This document shows positions 41,126 through 49,958 of a DNA stretch of 64,000 nt, piece by piece. The stretch comes from Collimonas sp. OK412 (GTDB taxonomy: Bacteria > Pseudomonadota > Gammaproteobacteria > Burkholderiales > Burkholderiaceae_D), in NCBI RefSeq assembly GCF_900112135.1, contig NZ_FOLC01000001.1, forward strand, positions 62,001 through 126,000, given 5' to 3'. The notes beneath the pieces were generated by a model. That model was not told the DNA's origin. It was given only the letters and a program-made list of their open reading frames with translations, and made no database searches. Numbering within the stretch: the first letter of the stretch is position 1; each line of letters begins with the position of its first letter. The translations under genes were made by a program, and so were the position numbers.

Positions 41126-41830
41126 ATGAACACGACAACTGCACCATCGCCTGCAGCAGCGCCGGCCACCGGACGCTGGCGGCAGCTGGTGGCGGACTGG
41201 TCGTCGGACCAGCAGGCATTCCATGTGTCGTGGGGCAAAGCCATGATGTGGATTTTCCTGCTGTCGGACACCTTCATCTTCAGCTGTTTCCTGACCGGCT
41301 ACATGACGGTGCGCATGGCCAACACCGTTCCCTGGCCGAATCCGAGCCTGGTGTTCAGTCTCAATATCGGCGGCGTCGAAGTGCCCTTGCTGCTGATCGC
41401 GATCATGACTTTCGTTTTGATCAGCAGCAGCGGCACCATGGCGATGGCGGTCAATTTCGCCTATCGCCGCGAGCGCGTGCGCGCAGCCATCCTGATGTTC
41501 GTCACTGCCGGATTCGGCGTGTGTTTCGTCAGCATGCAGGTGTTCGAATGGAGCAAGCTGATTTTGCAGGAAGGAGTGCGGCCCTGGGGCAACCCGATGG
41601 GCGCGGCGCAATTCGGTTCGACTTTTTTCATGATCACCGGTTTCCACGGCTTGCACGTTACCGCCGGCGTGATCTACCTGATTACGGTGGCGGTGCGCCT
41701 GCTGCGCGGCCGTTATGACGCAGTCGGCAAGACCGGCGGGAATTACCAGATCGTCGAAATCGCCGGCCTCTACTGGCACTTCGTCGACCTGGTCTGGGTT
41801 TTCATTTTTGCCTTGTTCTATCTTTGGTAG
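41126..41830 (+). CDS. coxP: Cytochrome c oxidase subunit III (second copy)
   Basis: 234 residues with seven hydrophobic segments. FFMITGFHGLHVTAGVIYLITVAVRLLRG and EIAGLYWHFVDLVWVFIFALFYLW are classic subunit III/CyoC motifs. An AAGGAGG site precedes the ATG. The soluble N-terminus SDQQAFHVSWGKAMMWIFLLSDTFIF matches the quinol/cytochrome oxidase III opening. Two subunit III genes in a row suggest both helix bundles sit in the complex, one perhaps replacing a missing subunit. Confidence 0.9.
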   Translation: MNTTTAPSPAAAPATGRWRQLVADWSSDQQAFHVSWGKAMMWIFLLSDTFIFSCFLTGYMTVRMANTVPWPNPSLVFSLNIGGVEVPLLLIAIMTFVLISSSGTMAMAVNFAYRRERVRAAILMFVTAGFGVCFVSMQVFEWSKLILQEGVRPWGNPMGAAQFGSTFFMITGFHGLHVTAGVIYLITVAVRLLRGRYDAVGKTGGNYQIVEIAGLYWHFVDLVWVFIFALFYLW

Positions 41831-41838
41831 GTGCGCTC

Positions 41839-42153
41839 ATGACTTCCGCCACAGGACAACAACATCCGATCAGCCTGTACCTGAAGATATGGGGCCTGCT
41901 GTTCGTGCTCAGCACGCTTTCCTATCTGGTCGACTACTTCAATTTCCACAGCTACCTGCGCTGGACCCTGATCCTGGCCCTGATGCTGATGAAGGCGGGA
42001 CTGATCGTCGCCTTCTTCATGCACATGGCCTGGGAGCGCCTGGCGCTGGTGTTCGCCATCCTGATACCGCCGCTGTGCCTGCTGGTGCTGGTGGGGCTGA
42101 TGGCGACCGAAGCCGACTACACTTTCCTGACCAGGCTTTCGTTCTTTCGCTGA
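41839..42153 (+). CDS. Cytochrome c oxidase subunit IV
   Basis: 104 residues, three helices: SLYLKIWGLLFVLSTLSYLVDYF, WTLILALMLMKAGLIVAFFMHMAWERLALVFAI and a third ending VGLMATEADYTF. The motif MKAGLIVAFFMHM is the bacterial subunit IV (COX4_pro/CtaF) signature. It follows the second subunit III gene by 8 bp and closes the oxidase operon. The ATG at 41839 starts the homology; the upstream GTG is not needed. Confidence 0.85.
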   Translation: MTSATGQQHPISLYLKIWGLLFVLSTLSYLVDYFNFHSYLRWTLILALMLMKAGLIVAFFMHMAWERLALVFAILIPPLCLLVLVGLMATEADYTFLTRLSFFR

Positions 42154-42180
42154 AGTTTGAGTCAAAGTTTGAGTCAAAGT
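42154..42180. repeat. Tandem 12-bp repeat AGTTTGAGTCAA
   Basis: Two perfect copies plus a partial third lie between the oxidase operon and the convergent acyltransferase-like gene; the last copy includes the stop codon of that gene. Confidence 0.6.
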
Positions 42181-43235
42181 TTTATATACCAGCGCTGCCT
42201 GTCCATCGCATACACGATCAGCCACCAGGCAGCGACAAACGTCGCCGCGAACACCAGCGAGGCAACGTAAGGACCGGCCAGCGGCGTGATCCAGCCGGCG
42301 AACCATCGTTGATACAGTGCTTCCTGGCCGAGGCCGGGCAGCACGATCTGCATCAGCTCCGAACCGGCATACGCGGCCACGGCATTGAGGCCGAAGCGGC
42401 GCCCCAGTGCCGGCCAGTTGCGCTGGTCCACCAGCCAGTGGAACAGCAGCAGCGCCAACGTCGCCCATCCGGCGCACCACAGCACAAACGATGAAGTCCA
42501 CAGATTCTTGTTGAGCGGCAGCGCCAGCGACCACAGCGCACCTAGCGCCAGCGCTGCGGCCGCCCCGATCAGCAGCCGCTGCAACCGGTCCTCGCGCAGC
42601 CAGCGGCCGACGCACAAGCCGAGCAGGCTGGTCGCCAGCGACGGCAATGTGCCGAGCAAGCCTTCGGGATCATGGCCACGGCCGCTGGCGGCGTCGACCT
42701 GGTAGACGAAATGGCCGAACAGGGCGCTGTCGCTGCGGCTGGCCAGGTTGATCCATGGCTCCAGCGAACCTCCCAGCGCCAGCAAGCCCCAGTAGCCGAG
42801 CAAGATCGCGGCGACCAGGTTCCATTGCGTGCGCGGCCTGGTGTAGATCGAGCACAGGGCGGTAGCGGCGAAGCACAGCCCGATGCGCTGCAGCACGCCC
42901 GGCAAGCGCAGGTGGGCGCCGGGCATGATGAGCCAGGCCAGCATATTGATCAGCAAGCCCAGGGCCACGATGCGCAGCGCCCGCAGCATGGCGGCGCGCG
43001 CCAGCGCCGATGGCGCGGCGCCTTGCGCCAGGCGCGGTTCGATGCCTAGCGCGGTCGATACGCCGACCACGAACAGGAAGAACGGAAACACCAGGTCGGT
43101 CGGGGTGCAGCCGTGCCAGGCCGAATGTTCCAGCGGGGCGTAGACATGGCCCCAGTCGCCGGGGTCGTTAACCAGCAGCATCGCGGCCACGGTGCAGCCG
43201 CGCAATGCATCAACCGACGCCAGGCGGCGCGTCAT
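42174..43235 (-). CDS. DUF5009/COG4299-type membrane acyltransferase (NagX-like)
   Basis: 353 residues with about 10 membrane helices. LASVDALRGCTVAAMLLVNDPGDWGHVYAPLEHSAWHGCTPTDLVFPFFLFVVGVS is the diagnostic opening of the heparan-alpha-glucosaminide N-acetyltransferase/NagX family; His in LEHSAWHG is the presumed acetyl-transfer residue. These proteins may acetylate sugars across the membrane, but substrates in free-living bacteria are unknown. The ATG at 43235 is preferred; the frame extends to a TTG at 43295. It is convergent with the oxidase operon. Confidence 0.85.
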   Translation of the reverse strand: MTRRLASVDALRGCTVAAMLLVNDPGDWGHVYAPLEHSAWHGCTPTDLVFPFFLFVVGVSTALGIEPRLAQGAAPSALARAAMLRALRIVALGLLINMLAWLIMPGAHLRLPGVLQRIGLCFAATALCSIYTRPRTQWNLVAAILLGYWGLLALGGSLEPWINLASRSDSALFGHFVYQVDAASGRGHDPEGLLGTLPSLATSLLGLCVGRWLREDRLQRLLIGAAAALALGALWSLALPLNKNLWTSSFVLWCAGWATLALLLFHWLVDQRNWPALGRRFGLNAVAAYAGSELMQIVLPGLGQEALYQRWFAGWITPLAGPYVASLVFAATFVAAWWLIVYAMDRQRWYIKL

Positions 43236-43307
43236 GGAGCGGCAAACCGTTGTAATGGGCAAGGCATGATGTCCCCGAGTGTTTTTATCCGGCAAAGATA
43301 GCAGAGT

Positions 43308-44447
43308 TCAAAGCAGCAGCAGCCAGGCAATCAAGGCCGATATGGCAAGGAAGGGAAAGGAATACAGGTGGAAGCGCAGCCAGAGGTGGCGTTCGGGCGC
43401 CATGCGCAGCGCGATGATGTTGGCCAGCGAGCCGGTCGCCAGGCCGAAGCCGCCGGCGTTGACGCCGTATGCGATCACCTTGTAGGCATCGGAATAATTG
43501 ACCAGCAGGATTGTCGCCGGCACGTTGCTGATGGCCTGGGAGCCGAGCAGGGCTGTCATGAACAGTTCAAGCCGGGAAAACTGCGGGATCGCCGCCACCC
43601 AGTCCTGGATCAGATGCCATTGCGTCAGCAGGCGGATATCGATGAACATCAGGATGAAGACCAGGATCAGGCTCCAGTCGACTTTGGTGATGATCTCCCG
43701 GCAAAACAGCAGCGCCGCGGCCGCCACGCCAAGCAGGCCCCAGCCCGCGTGTCCCAGTTCCACCGAGGCCAGGAACGCCAGGTAGAGCAGCCCGCAAATG
43801 CGCAGCAGCCCGACCCGGTAGGAAGCCGGATTGTCTTCCAGCTCGACATGTATGGTTTGTTTGGGAAAGCAGAACCAGGCCGTCAGCAGCAACAGCAGGA
43901 AAACCGCCAGCGCCAGCGGCGCCATCTGCCAGGTGAAACTGGCAAAGGACAGGTGCGAACGCTGCCAGAGCAGGATGTTTTGCGGATTGCCGATCGGCGT
44001 CAGCAGGGAGCCGGCGTTGACCGCCAGCGCCTCGAAGATCACCAGGCGGCCAATCGGCAAGCCGCTGATGCTGCCCAGGCCGATGGTCAGCGGGACCATG
44101 ATGAACAGCGCGATATCGTTGGTCAGCACGGTGGACAGCAGCGCGGATGCCGACACCAGGAAGATCGCCAGCACGCGTTCCTGCTGCAGCCGGTTGATGA
44201 CGGTCCGTCCCAGGTGTTCCAGGTAGCCGCTGACTTCGATGCCCGTGGTCAGCAGCAGCATGCCGGCCAGCGTGGCGATGGTGTTCCAGTCGACCCAGCG
44301 GCGGTATTCCGCCGGCGGCTGCGGCGACAGGATGGAGAGGATGATCGCGATGGCCAGCAGCAGATGCATCAATCGATCGCGCAGGAACGGCAGGCAGATT
44401 TGCTGGATGAAAGTTGGCGCCGTGGTCGGCTCGGTGATTGCAGGCAT
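43308..44447 (-). CDS. SLC13/ArsB-like anion transporter (YbiR-like)
   Basis: 379 residues with about 10-11 helices. GIEVSGYLEHLGRTVINRL, STVLTNDIALFIMVPLTIG and EALAVNAGSLLTPIGNPQNILLW are the two re-entrant-loop motifs (with TND and IGNPQN) shared by ArsB, NhaD and SLC13 permeases. SQAISNVPATILLVNYS is the second. It would move an anion across the inner membrane; which one is unknown. The ATG at 44447 begins the homology; no clear SD. It is divergent from htpX with a 169-bp gap. Confidence 0.8.
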   Translation of the reverse strand: MPAITEPTTAPTFIQQICLPFLRDRLMHLLLAIAIILSILSPQPPAEYRRWVDWNTIATLAGMLLLTTGIEVSGYLEHLGRTVINRLQQERVLAIFLVSASALLSTVLTNDIALFIMVPLTIGLGSISGLPIGRLVIFEALAVNAGSLLTPIGNPQNILLWQRSHLSFASFTWQMAPLALAVFLLLLLTAWFCFPKQTIHVELEDNPASYRVGLLRICGLLYLAFLASVELGHAGWGLLGVAAAALLFCREIITKVDWSLILVFILMFIDIRLLTQWHLIQDWVAAIPQFSRLELFMTALLGSQAISNVPATILLVNYSDAYKVIAYGVNAGGFGLATGSLANIIALRMAPERHLWLRFHLYSFPFLAISALIAWLLLL

Positions 44448-44616
44448 GGATGTTTTCTGAAATGGGGGCAGATCGGCTGTTTTTGTTGTGAAAATATTAT
44501 GCGGGCGTGGCGTTTTACGAGGCCGGCACTCTGGCATAATTGCTTCCCGCGCCCTTGAAATTTGCAGCGGCGACCTTATTTTAAATGCACTTCCTTCCCA
44601 TTCCGGAGTTTTCTAC

Positions 44617-45501
44617 ATGAAACGTATTTTCTTGTTCCTTGCTACCAATATTGCGGTGATGGTTGTGATGAGCATCGTGCTGTCGCTGCTGGGCGTAGAC
44701 CGTTTCCTCACGCGCAGCGGCTTGAACCTGCCGATGCTGATGGTGTTTTCGCTGGTGGTCGGGTTCACCGGTTCGATTTTCTCGCTGCTGATCAGCAAGC
44801 AGATGGCGAAATGGTCGACCGGCGCGCGCGTCATCACGTCGCCTTCCAATTCGACCGAGCTGTGGCTGGTGGATACGGTCGCCAAGCTGGCGCAGCGCGC
44901 CGGCATCGGCATGCCTGAGGTGGCAGTCTACCAGGGCGATCCGAATGCGTTTGCCACCGGTGCTTTCAAGAATTCGGCGCTGGTCGCGGTGTCCACCGGC
45001 CTGCTGGAAAGCATGACCAAGGAAGAAGTGGAAGCGGTGCTGGGCCATGAAATCGCTCATATCGCCAACGGCGACATGGTGACCATGACCCTGATCCAGG
45101 GCGTGGTCAACACCTTTGTGGTGTTCCTGTCGCGCGTCATCGGTTATGCTGTCGATCGCGCTTTGTCGCGCGGCAATAACGACGGCCCTGGCATCGGCTA
45201 TATGGCCACGGTGCTGGTGTCGCAGATCGTGCTGGGGATAGGCGCATCGCTGATCGTCGCCTGGTTCTCGCGCCATCGCGAATTCCGCGCCGACGCCGGC
45301 TCCGCCAAGCTGCTGGGCAGCGCCTTGCCGATGCAAAGGGCGCTGGCGCGGCTGGGCGGGGTTGAGCCGGCGACATTGCCGGAATCGATGGCGGCATTGG
45401 GCATCAACGACAAGCCGGGTTTCATGGCGCTGTTTTCCAGCCATCCGCCGATCGAACAACGCATAGCTGCGCTGCGCGATCCGCAAGCAACAGCCTTGTA
45501 A
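44617..45501 (+). CDS. htpX: Membrane metalloprotease HtpX
   Basis: 294 residues. Two N-terminal helices (about 3-25, 38-60) precede the zinc site HEIAH (144-148) and two further helices follow. The third ligand is in [65 protein letters not shown] is family-typical. HtpX degrades damaged membrane proteins and is envelope-stress induced. It has its own terminator at 45521. Confidence 0.95.
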   Translation: MKRIFLFLATNIAVMVVMSIVLSLLGVDRFLTRSGLNLPMLMVFSLVVGFTGSIFSLLISKQMAKWSTGARVITSPSNSTELWLVDTVAKLAQRAGIGMPEVAVYQGDPNAFATGAFKNSALVAVSTGLLESMTKEEVEAVLGHEIAHIANGDMVTMTLIQGVVNTFVVFLSRVIGYAVDRALSRGNNDGPGIGYMATVLVSQIVLGIGASLIVAWFSRHREFRADAGSAKLLGSALPMQRALARLGGVEPATLPESMAALGINDKPGFMALFSSHPPIEQRIAALRDPQATAL

Positions 45502-45520
45502 TCTTAATTTGCATGCAAGG

Positions 45521-45550
45521 CGGCGCTGGCCTTCGGTCAGCGCCGTTTTT
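45521..45550 (+). terminator. Rho-independent terminator after htpX
   Basis: A GC-rich stem (CGGCGCTGGCC/GGTCAGCGCCG, one G-T pair, 3-nt loop) is followed by a T5 run, 20 bp past the htpX stop. Confidence 0.8.
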
Positions 45551-45571
45551 CATTTTCCAGAATAGCGAGCC

Positions 45572-46195
45572 ATGAGCCAGTTTTTCCAGATTCATCCGGA
45601 TAATCCGCAGCTGCGCCTGATCAAGCAAGCGGTGCAGATCATCCAGTCCGGCGGCATCGTCGCCTTGCCGACCGACTGCTGTTATGCGCTGGTCTGCCAG
45701 CTGGACAACAAGGACGCGGTAGACCGGGTGCGGCGCATCCGCGGCGTCGATGACAAGCACCACCTGACCATGCTATGCCGCGACCTGAGCGAAATCTCGC
45801 TGTACGCCAAGGTCGACAACCGCCAGTTCCGCCTGTTGAAAAACGCGACGCCGGGGGCCTATACCTTCATTCTCGAAGCGACCAAGGAAGTGCCGCGCAG
45901 GCTCAGCCATCCTGCGCGCAAGACCATCGGCCTGCGCGTGCCGGAGCACAGCATCGTCAACGCCGTGCTGGAAGAACTCGGGCAGCCGCTGATCGGCACC
46001 ACCCTGATCCTGCCGGGCGCGGAACAGGCGCTGACCGATCCGGAAGAAGTACGCGACCAGCTGGAAAAACAGATCGAGCTGGTGATCGACGGCGGCGCCT
46101 GCAGCCTGGAGCCGACCACGGTCATCGACCTTACCAGCGACGAACCCGAGCTGATACGCCAAGGGCGCGGAGACGCCGGCCTGTTTGGTTTGTAA
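45572..46195 (+). CDS. yciO: Sua5/YciO/YrdC-family threonylcarbamoyl-AMP synthase-like protein
   Basis: 207 residues. QIIQSGGIVALPTDCCYALVCQL and DDKHHLTMLCRDLSEIS followed by PGAYTFILEATKEVPRRLSHPARKTIGLRVPEH are the YrdC-fold signatures for nucleotide and threonine binding. The protein has only the YrdC domain. E. coli YciO has weak threonylcarbamoyl-AMP synthase activity; the role here could be in t6A tRNA modification. It is the second gene of the conserved housekeeping string and precedes the site-2 protease. Confidence 0.88.
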   Translation: MSQFFQIHPDNPQLRLIKQAVQIIQSGGIVALPTDCCYALVCQLDNKDAVDRVRRIRGVDDKHHLTMLCRDLSEISLYAKVDNRQFRLLKNATPGAYTFILEATKEVPRRLSHPARKTIGLRVPEHSIVNAVLEELGQPLIGTTLILPGAEQALTDPEEVRDQLEKQIELVIDGGACSLEPTTVIDLTSDEPELIRQGRGDAGLFGL

Positions 46196-46207
46196 TGCTG
46201 CATGTGT

Positions 46208-46260
46208 GGGGCGGCCATCCGCGGGGCGGCCATCCGCGGGGCGGCCATCCGCGGGGCGGC
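46208..46260. repeat. Tandem 15-bp repeat, about 3.5 copies
   Basis: The unit GGGCGGCCATCCGCG is repeated end to end without mismatch in the gap between the YciO-like gene and the site-2 protease gene. Each unit contains a short palindromic core (GCGGCCATCCGC). Length is a multiple of 3 but it lies outside any likely gene. Confidence 0.75.
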
Positions 46261-46379
46261 AGTCCCACGCATGCGCATTGCTTGTCTTTTTGTAATTTTC
46301 CGCCAGCGATACAGTCCGATACAGTTCTTTTGTCAGATGCTGCATCGAGCTTTAACGCCCCTCTGATAGAATCCCGCCC

Positions 46380-47045
46380 ATGAATGATCTTATCCAAACC
46401 GTCGCAGTGTATGCCTTGCCCGTGCTGTTCGCCATTACGCTGCATGAAGCCGCGCATGCTTACGCCGCCAAGTATTTCGGCGATTCGACCGCCGCCATGC
46501 TGGGCCGCATGAGCCTTAACCCGGTCAAGCACATCGATCCTTTCGGCACTATCCTGATTCCGATACTGCTGTATTTTTCCACCGGCGGCGCCTTCCTGTT
46601 CGGTTATGCCAAGCCGGTGCCGATCAATTTCGGCCAGCTGCGCAAACCGAAGCGCGACATGGCCTGGGTGGCGCTGGCGGGGCCGGCGGCGAATTTCGCG
46701 ATGGCGCTGATCTGGCTGTTGATGTTGATCGGATTGAACGTGTTTCTTCAGCAAGGAGAACACGATTTCTTTGTCCTGATGGCGCGCGCCGGTATCCTGA
46801 CCAATCTGGTGATGTTCGCCTTCAACCTGTTTCCGGTGCCGCCGCTGGACGGCGGCCGCATCCTGACCAGTTTGCTGCCGAATAAATATGCCTACAAATT
46901 TGCCCAGATCGAGCCGTATGGTTTCTTTATCGTGATGGCGCTGGTGCTGTTGAAAGTCTTGTATTTCTGGATGACCCCGGTAATGGCGATCGCCAGCGGC
47001 GCCCTGCAATTACTGGTGTCGCCGCTGTTATTCTTGTTAAACTGA
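46380..47045 (+). CDS. Site-2 protease family (M50) membrane metallopeptidase
   Basis: 221 residues, a small M50 member with about five helices. Zinc ligands are HEAAH (22-26) and the Asp in NLFPVPPLDGGRI (Asp157). It has no PDZ domain, unlike RseP. Substrates are unknown. The tightly linked order YciO-like, M50, trpS is conserved in many Betaproteobacteria. A TAGAAT element about 8 bp before the ATG might be a -10 box. Confidence 0.9.
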   Translation: MNDLIQTVAVYALPVLFAITLHEAAHAYAAKYFGDSTAAMLGRMSLNPVKHIDPFGTILIPILLYFSTGGAFLFGYAKPVPINFGQLRKPKRDMAWVALAGPAANFAMALIWLLMLIGLNVFLQQGEHDFFVLMARAGILTNLVMFAFNLFPVPPLDGGRILTSLLPNKYAYKFAQIEPYGFFIVMALVLLKVLYFWMTPVMAIASGALQLLVSPLLFLLN

Positions 47046-47080
47046 AATTGCTCCCTCTTTTCTGACCGCTCACACTGACT

Positions 47081-48283
47081 ATGTACCCTGACCGTGTTGT
47101 CTCTGGCATGCGCCCCACAGGCGCCTTGCATCTTGGCCACTACCACGGCGCCCTGAAGAACTGGGTAAGGCTGCAATCCGAACTGCCTTGCCTGTTCTTC
47201 GTCGCCGACTGGCATGCGCTGACCACGCACTACGACGATCCGAGCATGATCGAAACCAGTACCTGGGACATGCTGATCGACTGGCTGGCGGCAGGCGTCG
47301 ATCCTTCGCAGGCGACCTTGTTCATCCAGTCCAAGGTGCCGGAGCATGCTGAATTGCACCTGTTGCTGTCGATGGCGACGCCGCTCGGCTGGCTGGAGCG
47401 GGTGCCGACCTACAAGGACCAGCAGGAAAAACTGACCGACCGCGACCTGGCGACCTACGGTTTCCTCGGCTACCCGCTGCTGCAGGCGGCCGACGTCCTG
47501 ATTTACCGCGCCAGCCAGGTGCCGGTGGGCGACGACCAGGTGCCGCACATCGAAATGATGCGCGAAATCGCGCGCCGTTTTAACCACCTGTACGGCAAGG
47601 AAAAGGGCTTTGAAGAGAAAGCCCAGGAAGCCGTCAAGAAGCTGGGCAGCAAACGCGCCAAGCTCTACAACGAGCTGCGCACCGAATTCCAGCAGCGGGG
47701 CAGCGAAGACGCCCTGGGGCAGGCCAAGGCCATGCTGGACGACGCCCAGAACCTGTCGATGATCGATCGTGAGCGCCTGTTCGGTTTCCTGGAAGGCAGC
47801 CGCAAGCTGATCCTGTCTGAGCCGCAGGCGCTGCTGACCGAAGCGTCGCGTTTGCCGGGGCTGGATGGGCAGAAAATGTCCAAGAGTTATGGCAATGCCA
47901 TCGCCCTGCGCGAAGACAAGGATGTCGTCAGCAAGAAGGTGCGCACCATGCCGACCGATCCGGCGCGCGTACGCCGCACCGATCCCGGCGATCCCGATAA
48001 ATGTCCGGTATGGCAGTTCCACCTGGTGTATTCCGACGATGCAACCCGCCAGTGGGTGGGCAAAGGTTGCCGCAGCGCCGGCATCGGCTGCCTCGAATGC
48101 AAGCAGCCGGTGATCGACGCCATCATCCGGGAACAGGAGCCCATGCACGAGCGCGCCCAGCAATACCTGGACGATCCGTCGCTGGTGCGGGCGATTGTGG
48201 CGGACGGCTGCGATCACGCGCGCAAGCTGGCGCAGGACACGATGCGCGACGTGCGCGAGGCGATGGGCCTGAGCTATAGCTGA
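47081..48283 (+). CDS. trpS: Tryptophan-tRNA ligase
   Basis: 400 residues, the longer beta/gamma-proteobacterial form. The class I motifs are HLGHYHG (17-23) and KMSKS (265-269, in LDGQKMSKSYGN). The region EKAQEAVKKLGSKRAKLYNELRTEFQQRGSEDALG is an insertion absent from short TrpS. CRSAGIGCLECKQPV with several Cys near the C-terminus resembles the extra segment found in this subgroup. It follows the M50 gene by 35 bp and is probably cotranscribed. Confidence 0.95.
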   Translation: MYPDRVVSGMRPTGALHLGHYHGALKNWVRLQSELPCLFFVADWHALTTHYDDPSMIETSTWDMLIDWLAAGVDPSQATLFIQSKVPEHAELHLLLSMATPLGWLERVPTYKDQQEKLTDRDLATYGFLGYPLLQAADVLIYRASQVPVGDDQVPHIEMMREIARRFNHLYGKEKGFEEKAQEAVKKLGSKRAKLYNELRTEFQQRGSEDALGQAKAMLDDAQNLSMIDRERLFGFLEGSRKLILSEPQALLTEASRLPGLDGQKMSKSYGNAIALREDKDVVSKKVRTMPTDPARVRRTDPGDPDKCPVWQFHLVYSDDATRQWVGKGCRSAGIGCLECKQPVIDAIIREQEPMHERAQQYLDDPSLVRAIVADGCDHARKLAQDTMRDVREAMGLSYS

Positions 48284-48331
48284 GCCCGGATCCCATCAAA
48301 TTGAATCAATGCAACCGATAAGCGGGCAAGC

Positions 48332-48898
48332 GTGCCGATAAGTCCGGTATCTCCCTGGGTCAGACGCTTCGGCGGCCTGCTGCCTGCCGGCCTGGTGCTG
48401 GACCTGGCTTGCGGCAACGGCCGTCATGCCGCGTGGCTGGCGCAGCGCGGCCTGGAGGTGCTGGCGGTCGACCGCAATCCCGAGCTGCTGGCGGAGATAA
48501 CGGCGCCGGGCGTACAGACCCAGCAGATCGATCTGGAAACCGGTCCTTCGGAGCCGCTGTCGTCGCTGTTCCTGCCGCAGCGCTTCAGCGCCGTGGTGGT
48601 GACCAACTACCTGCACCGGCCCTTGTTTCCCCTGATACTGGCCAGCGTGGCAAGGCAGGGCGTCTTGCTATATGAAACGTTTGCCGCCGGTAATGAGCAA
48701 TTCGGCAAGCCGTCCAGCCCCGATTTCCTGCTGCAGCCCGGCGAATTGCTGGCGCTGCTGGCAGCCGATGCCGCAAGCAGCTGGCGCGTGCTGGCTTTCG
48801 AAGACGGTTACCTGGCAGGGCCGAAACCGGCCATGGTGCAGCGGATTTGCGCCGTCAAGCAAGCCGGGGCCAGCGTTTCAGCCTTGCGCATCGCATGA
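48332..48898 (+). CDS. SAM-dependent methyltransferase (class I fold)
   Basis: 188 residues. VLDLACGNGRHAAWLAQRGLEVLAVDRN carries motif I (DLACGNGRH) and the ribose-binding Asp. DLETG and VVTNYLHRPLFPLILASV are motifs II-III. It is most like the small tellurite-resistance TehB/YcdE-type methyltransferases. A GTG start at 48332 is likely; no in-frame ATG lies nearby, and the SD is weak. Position between trpS and dapA is commonly conserved. Confidence 0.8.
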   Translation: MPISPVSPWVRRFGGLLPAGLVLDLACGNGRHAAWLAQRGLEVLAVDRNPELLAEITAPGVQTQQIDLETGPSEPLSSLFLPQRFSAVVVTNYLHRPLFPLILASVARQGVLLYETFAAGNEQFGKPSSPDFLLQPGELLALLAADAASSWRVLAFEDGYLAGPKPAMVQRICAVKQAGASVSALRIA

Positions 48899-49027
48899 GG
48901 AATCCGGCGCAGCTTATGGATAAATTGCCAAATGGCAATTGTATTTGTAACCTGTTTTACAAGCGGAAATACCCACAGCCACTGTGATCCGCTACAATCA
49001 GTCTTTTATTTTTTCGCATTTACGATC

Positions 49028-49906
49028 ATGATCAAGGGCAGCATTGTTGCAATCGTTACTCCCATGCATACCGACGGCAGCCTCGACTTGCCAGGTTTGC
49101 GCAAGCTGATCGACTGGCACATCGCGGAAGGGACCGACGCTATCGTCATCGTCGGCACTTCCGGAGAATCGCCGACAGTCACCGTGGAAGAGCACTGTGC
49201 CTTGATCAAGCTGGCGGTCGACCATGCGGCCAAACGGATTCCCATCATCGCCGGCAGCGGCGGCAATTCCACCGCGGAAGCGATCCAGTTGACCCGCTTC
49301 GCCAAGGAAGCCGGCGCCGACGCATCGCTGCAGGTGGTGCCTTACTACAACCGGCCGACGCAAGAAGGCATGTACCAGCACTTCAAGAAGATCGCCGAAT
49401 CGGTCGACTTGCCTATCATCCTGTACAACGTGCCCGGCCGCACCGTGGCCGACATGAGCAACGAGACCATCCTGCGCCTGGCGCAGGTGCCGGGCATCAT
49501 CGGCGTCAAGGACGCCACCGGCAACATCGGCCGCGGTTCCGACCTGATCCGCCTGGCGCCGCCTGAATTCGCCATCTATTCCGGCGATGATGCGACCGCC
49601 ATGGCGCTGATGTTCTGCGGCGGCAAGGGTAATATTTCGGTGACGGCCAACGTCGCTCCGCGCGACATGCACCTGCTGTGCGTGGCGGCAATGGATGGCA
49701 ATGTCGCCGAAGCAGTCAAACTGAACAACAAGCTTTTGCCGCTGCATAATAAATTATTTGTTGAGCCGAATCCTTTGCCTGTGAAATGGGCTCTCACGGA
49801 GATGGGCATGATGTCTGACGGGATCCGTCTGCCGTTGGTGCCGCTGGCTGCCGAGTACCACGCAACGGTACGGGCCGCGCTGCGTGAATCGGGTGTATTA
49901 CAATAA
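49028..49906 (+). CDS. dapA: 4-hydroxy-tetrahydrodipicolinate synthase
   Basis: 292 residues, standard. Schiff-base Lys161 lies in GVKDATG; catalytic Tyr133 in ILYNVPGRT and Thr44-Ser45 in GTSGES, with Tyr107 in VVPYYNRP. The reaction joins pyruvate and aspartate semialdehyde in the first step of lysine/meso-diaminopimelate synthesis. The ATG at 49028 begins the family; the reading frame extends upstream without homology. bamC begins 52 bp after the stop, as in E. coli, where dapA and nlpB (bamC) form an operon. Confidence 0.96.
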   Translation: MIKGSIVAIVTPMHTDGSLDLPGLRKLIDWHIAEGTDAIVIVGTSGESPTVTVEEHCALIKLAVDHAAKRIPIIAGSGGNSTAEAIQLTRFAKEAGADASLQVVPYYNRPTQEGMYQHFKKIAESVDLPIILYNVPGRTVADMSNETILRLAQVPGIIGVKDATGNIGRGSDLIRLAPPEFAIYSGDDATAMALMFCGGKGNISVTANVAPRDMHLLCVAAMDGNVAEAVKLNNKLLPLHNKLFVEPNPLPVKWALTEMGMMSDGIRLPLVPLAAEYHATVRAALRESGVLQ

Positions 49907-49958
49907 ACTGCGCTGACAGGCGTTTCCATTTCTCTCGTTTTTTTGATCCTGTATCCAC

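Noticed and set aside
46131-47009. Minus-strand frame containing a GWPPR repeat
   Set aside because: It only translates the 15-bp tandem repeat and then runs antisense to the M50 gene; no start signal.
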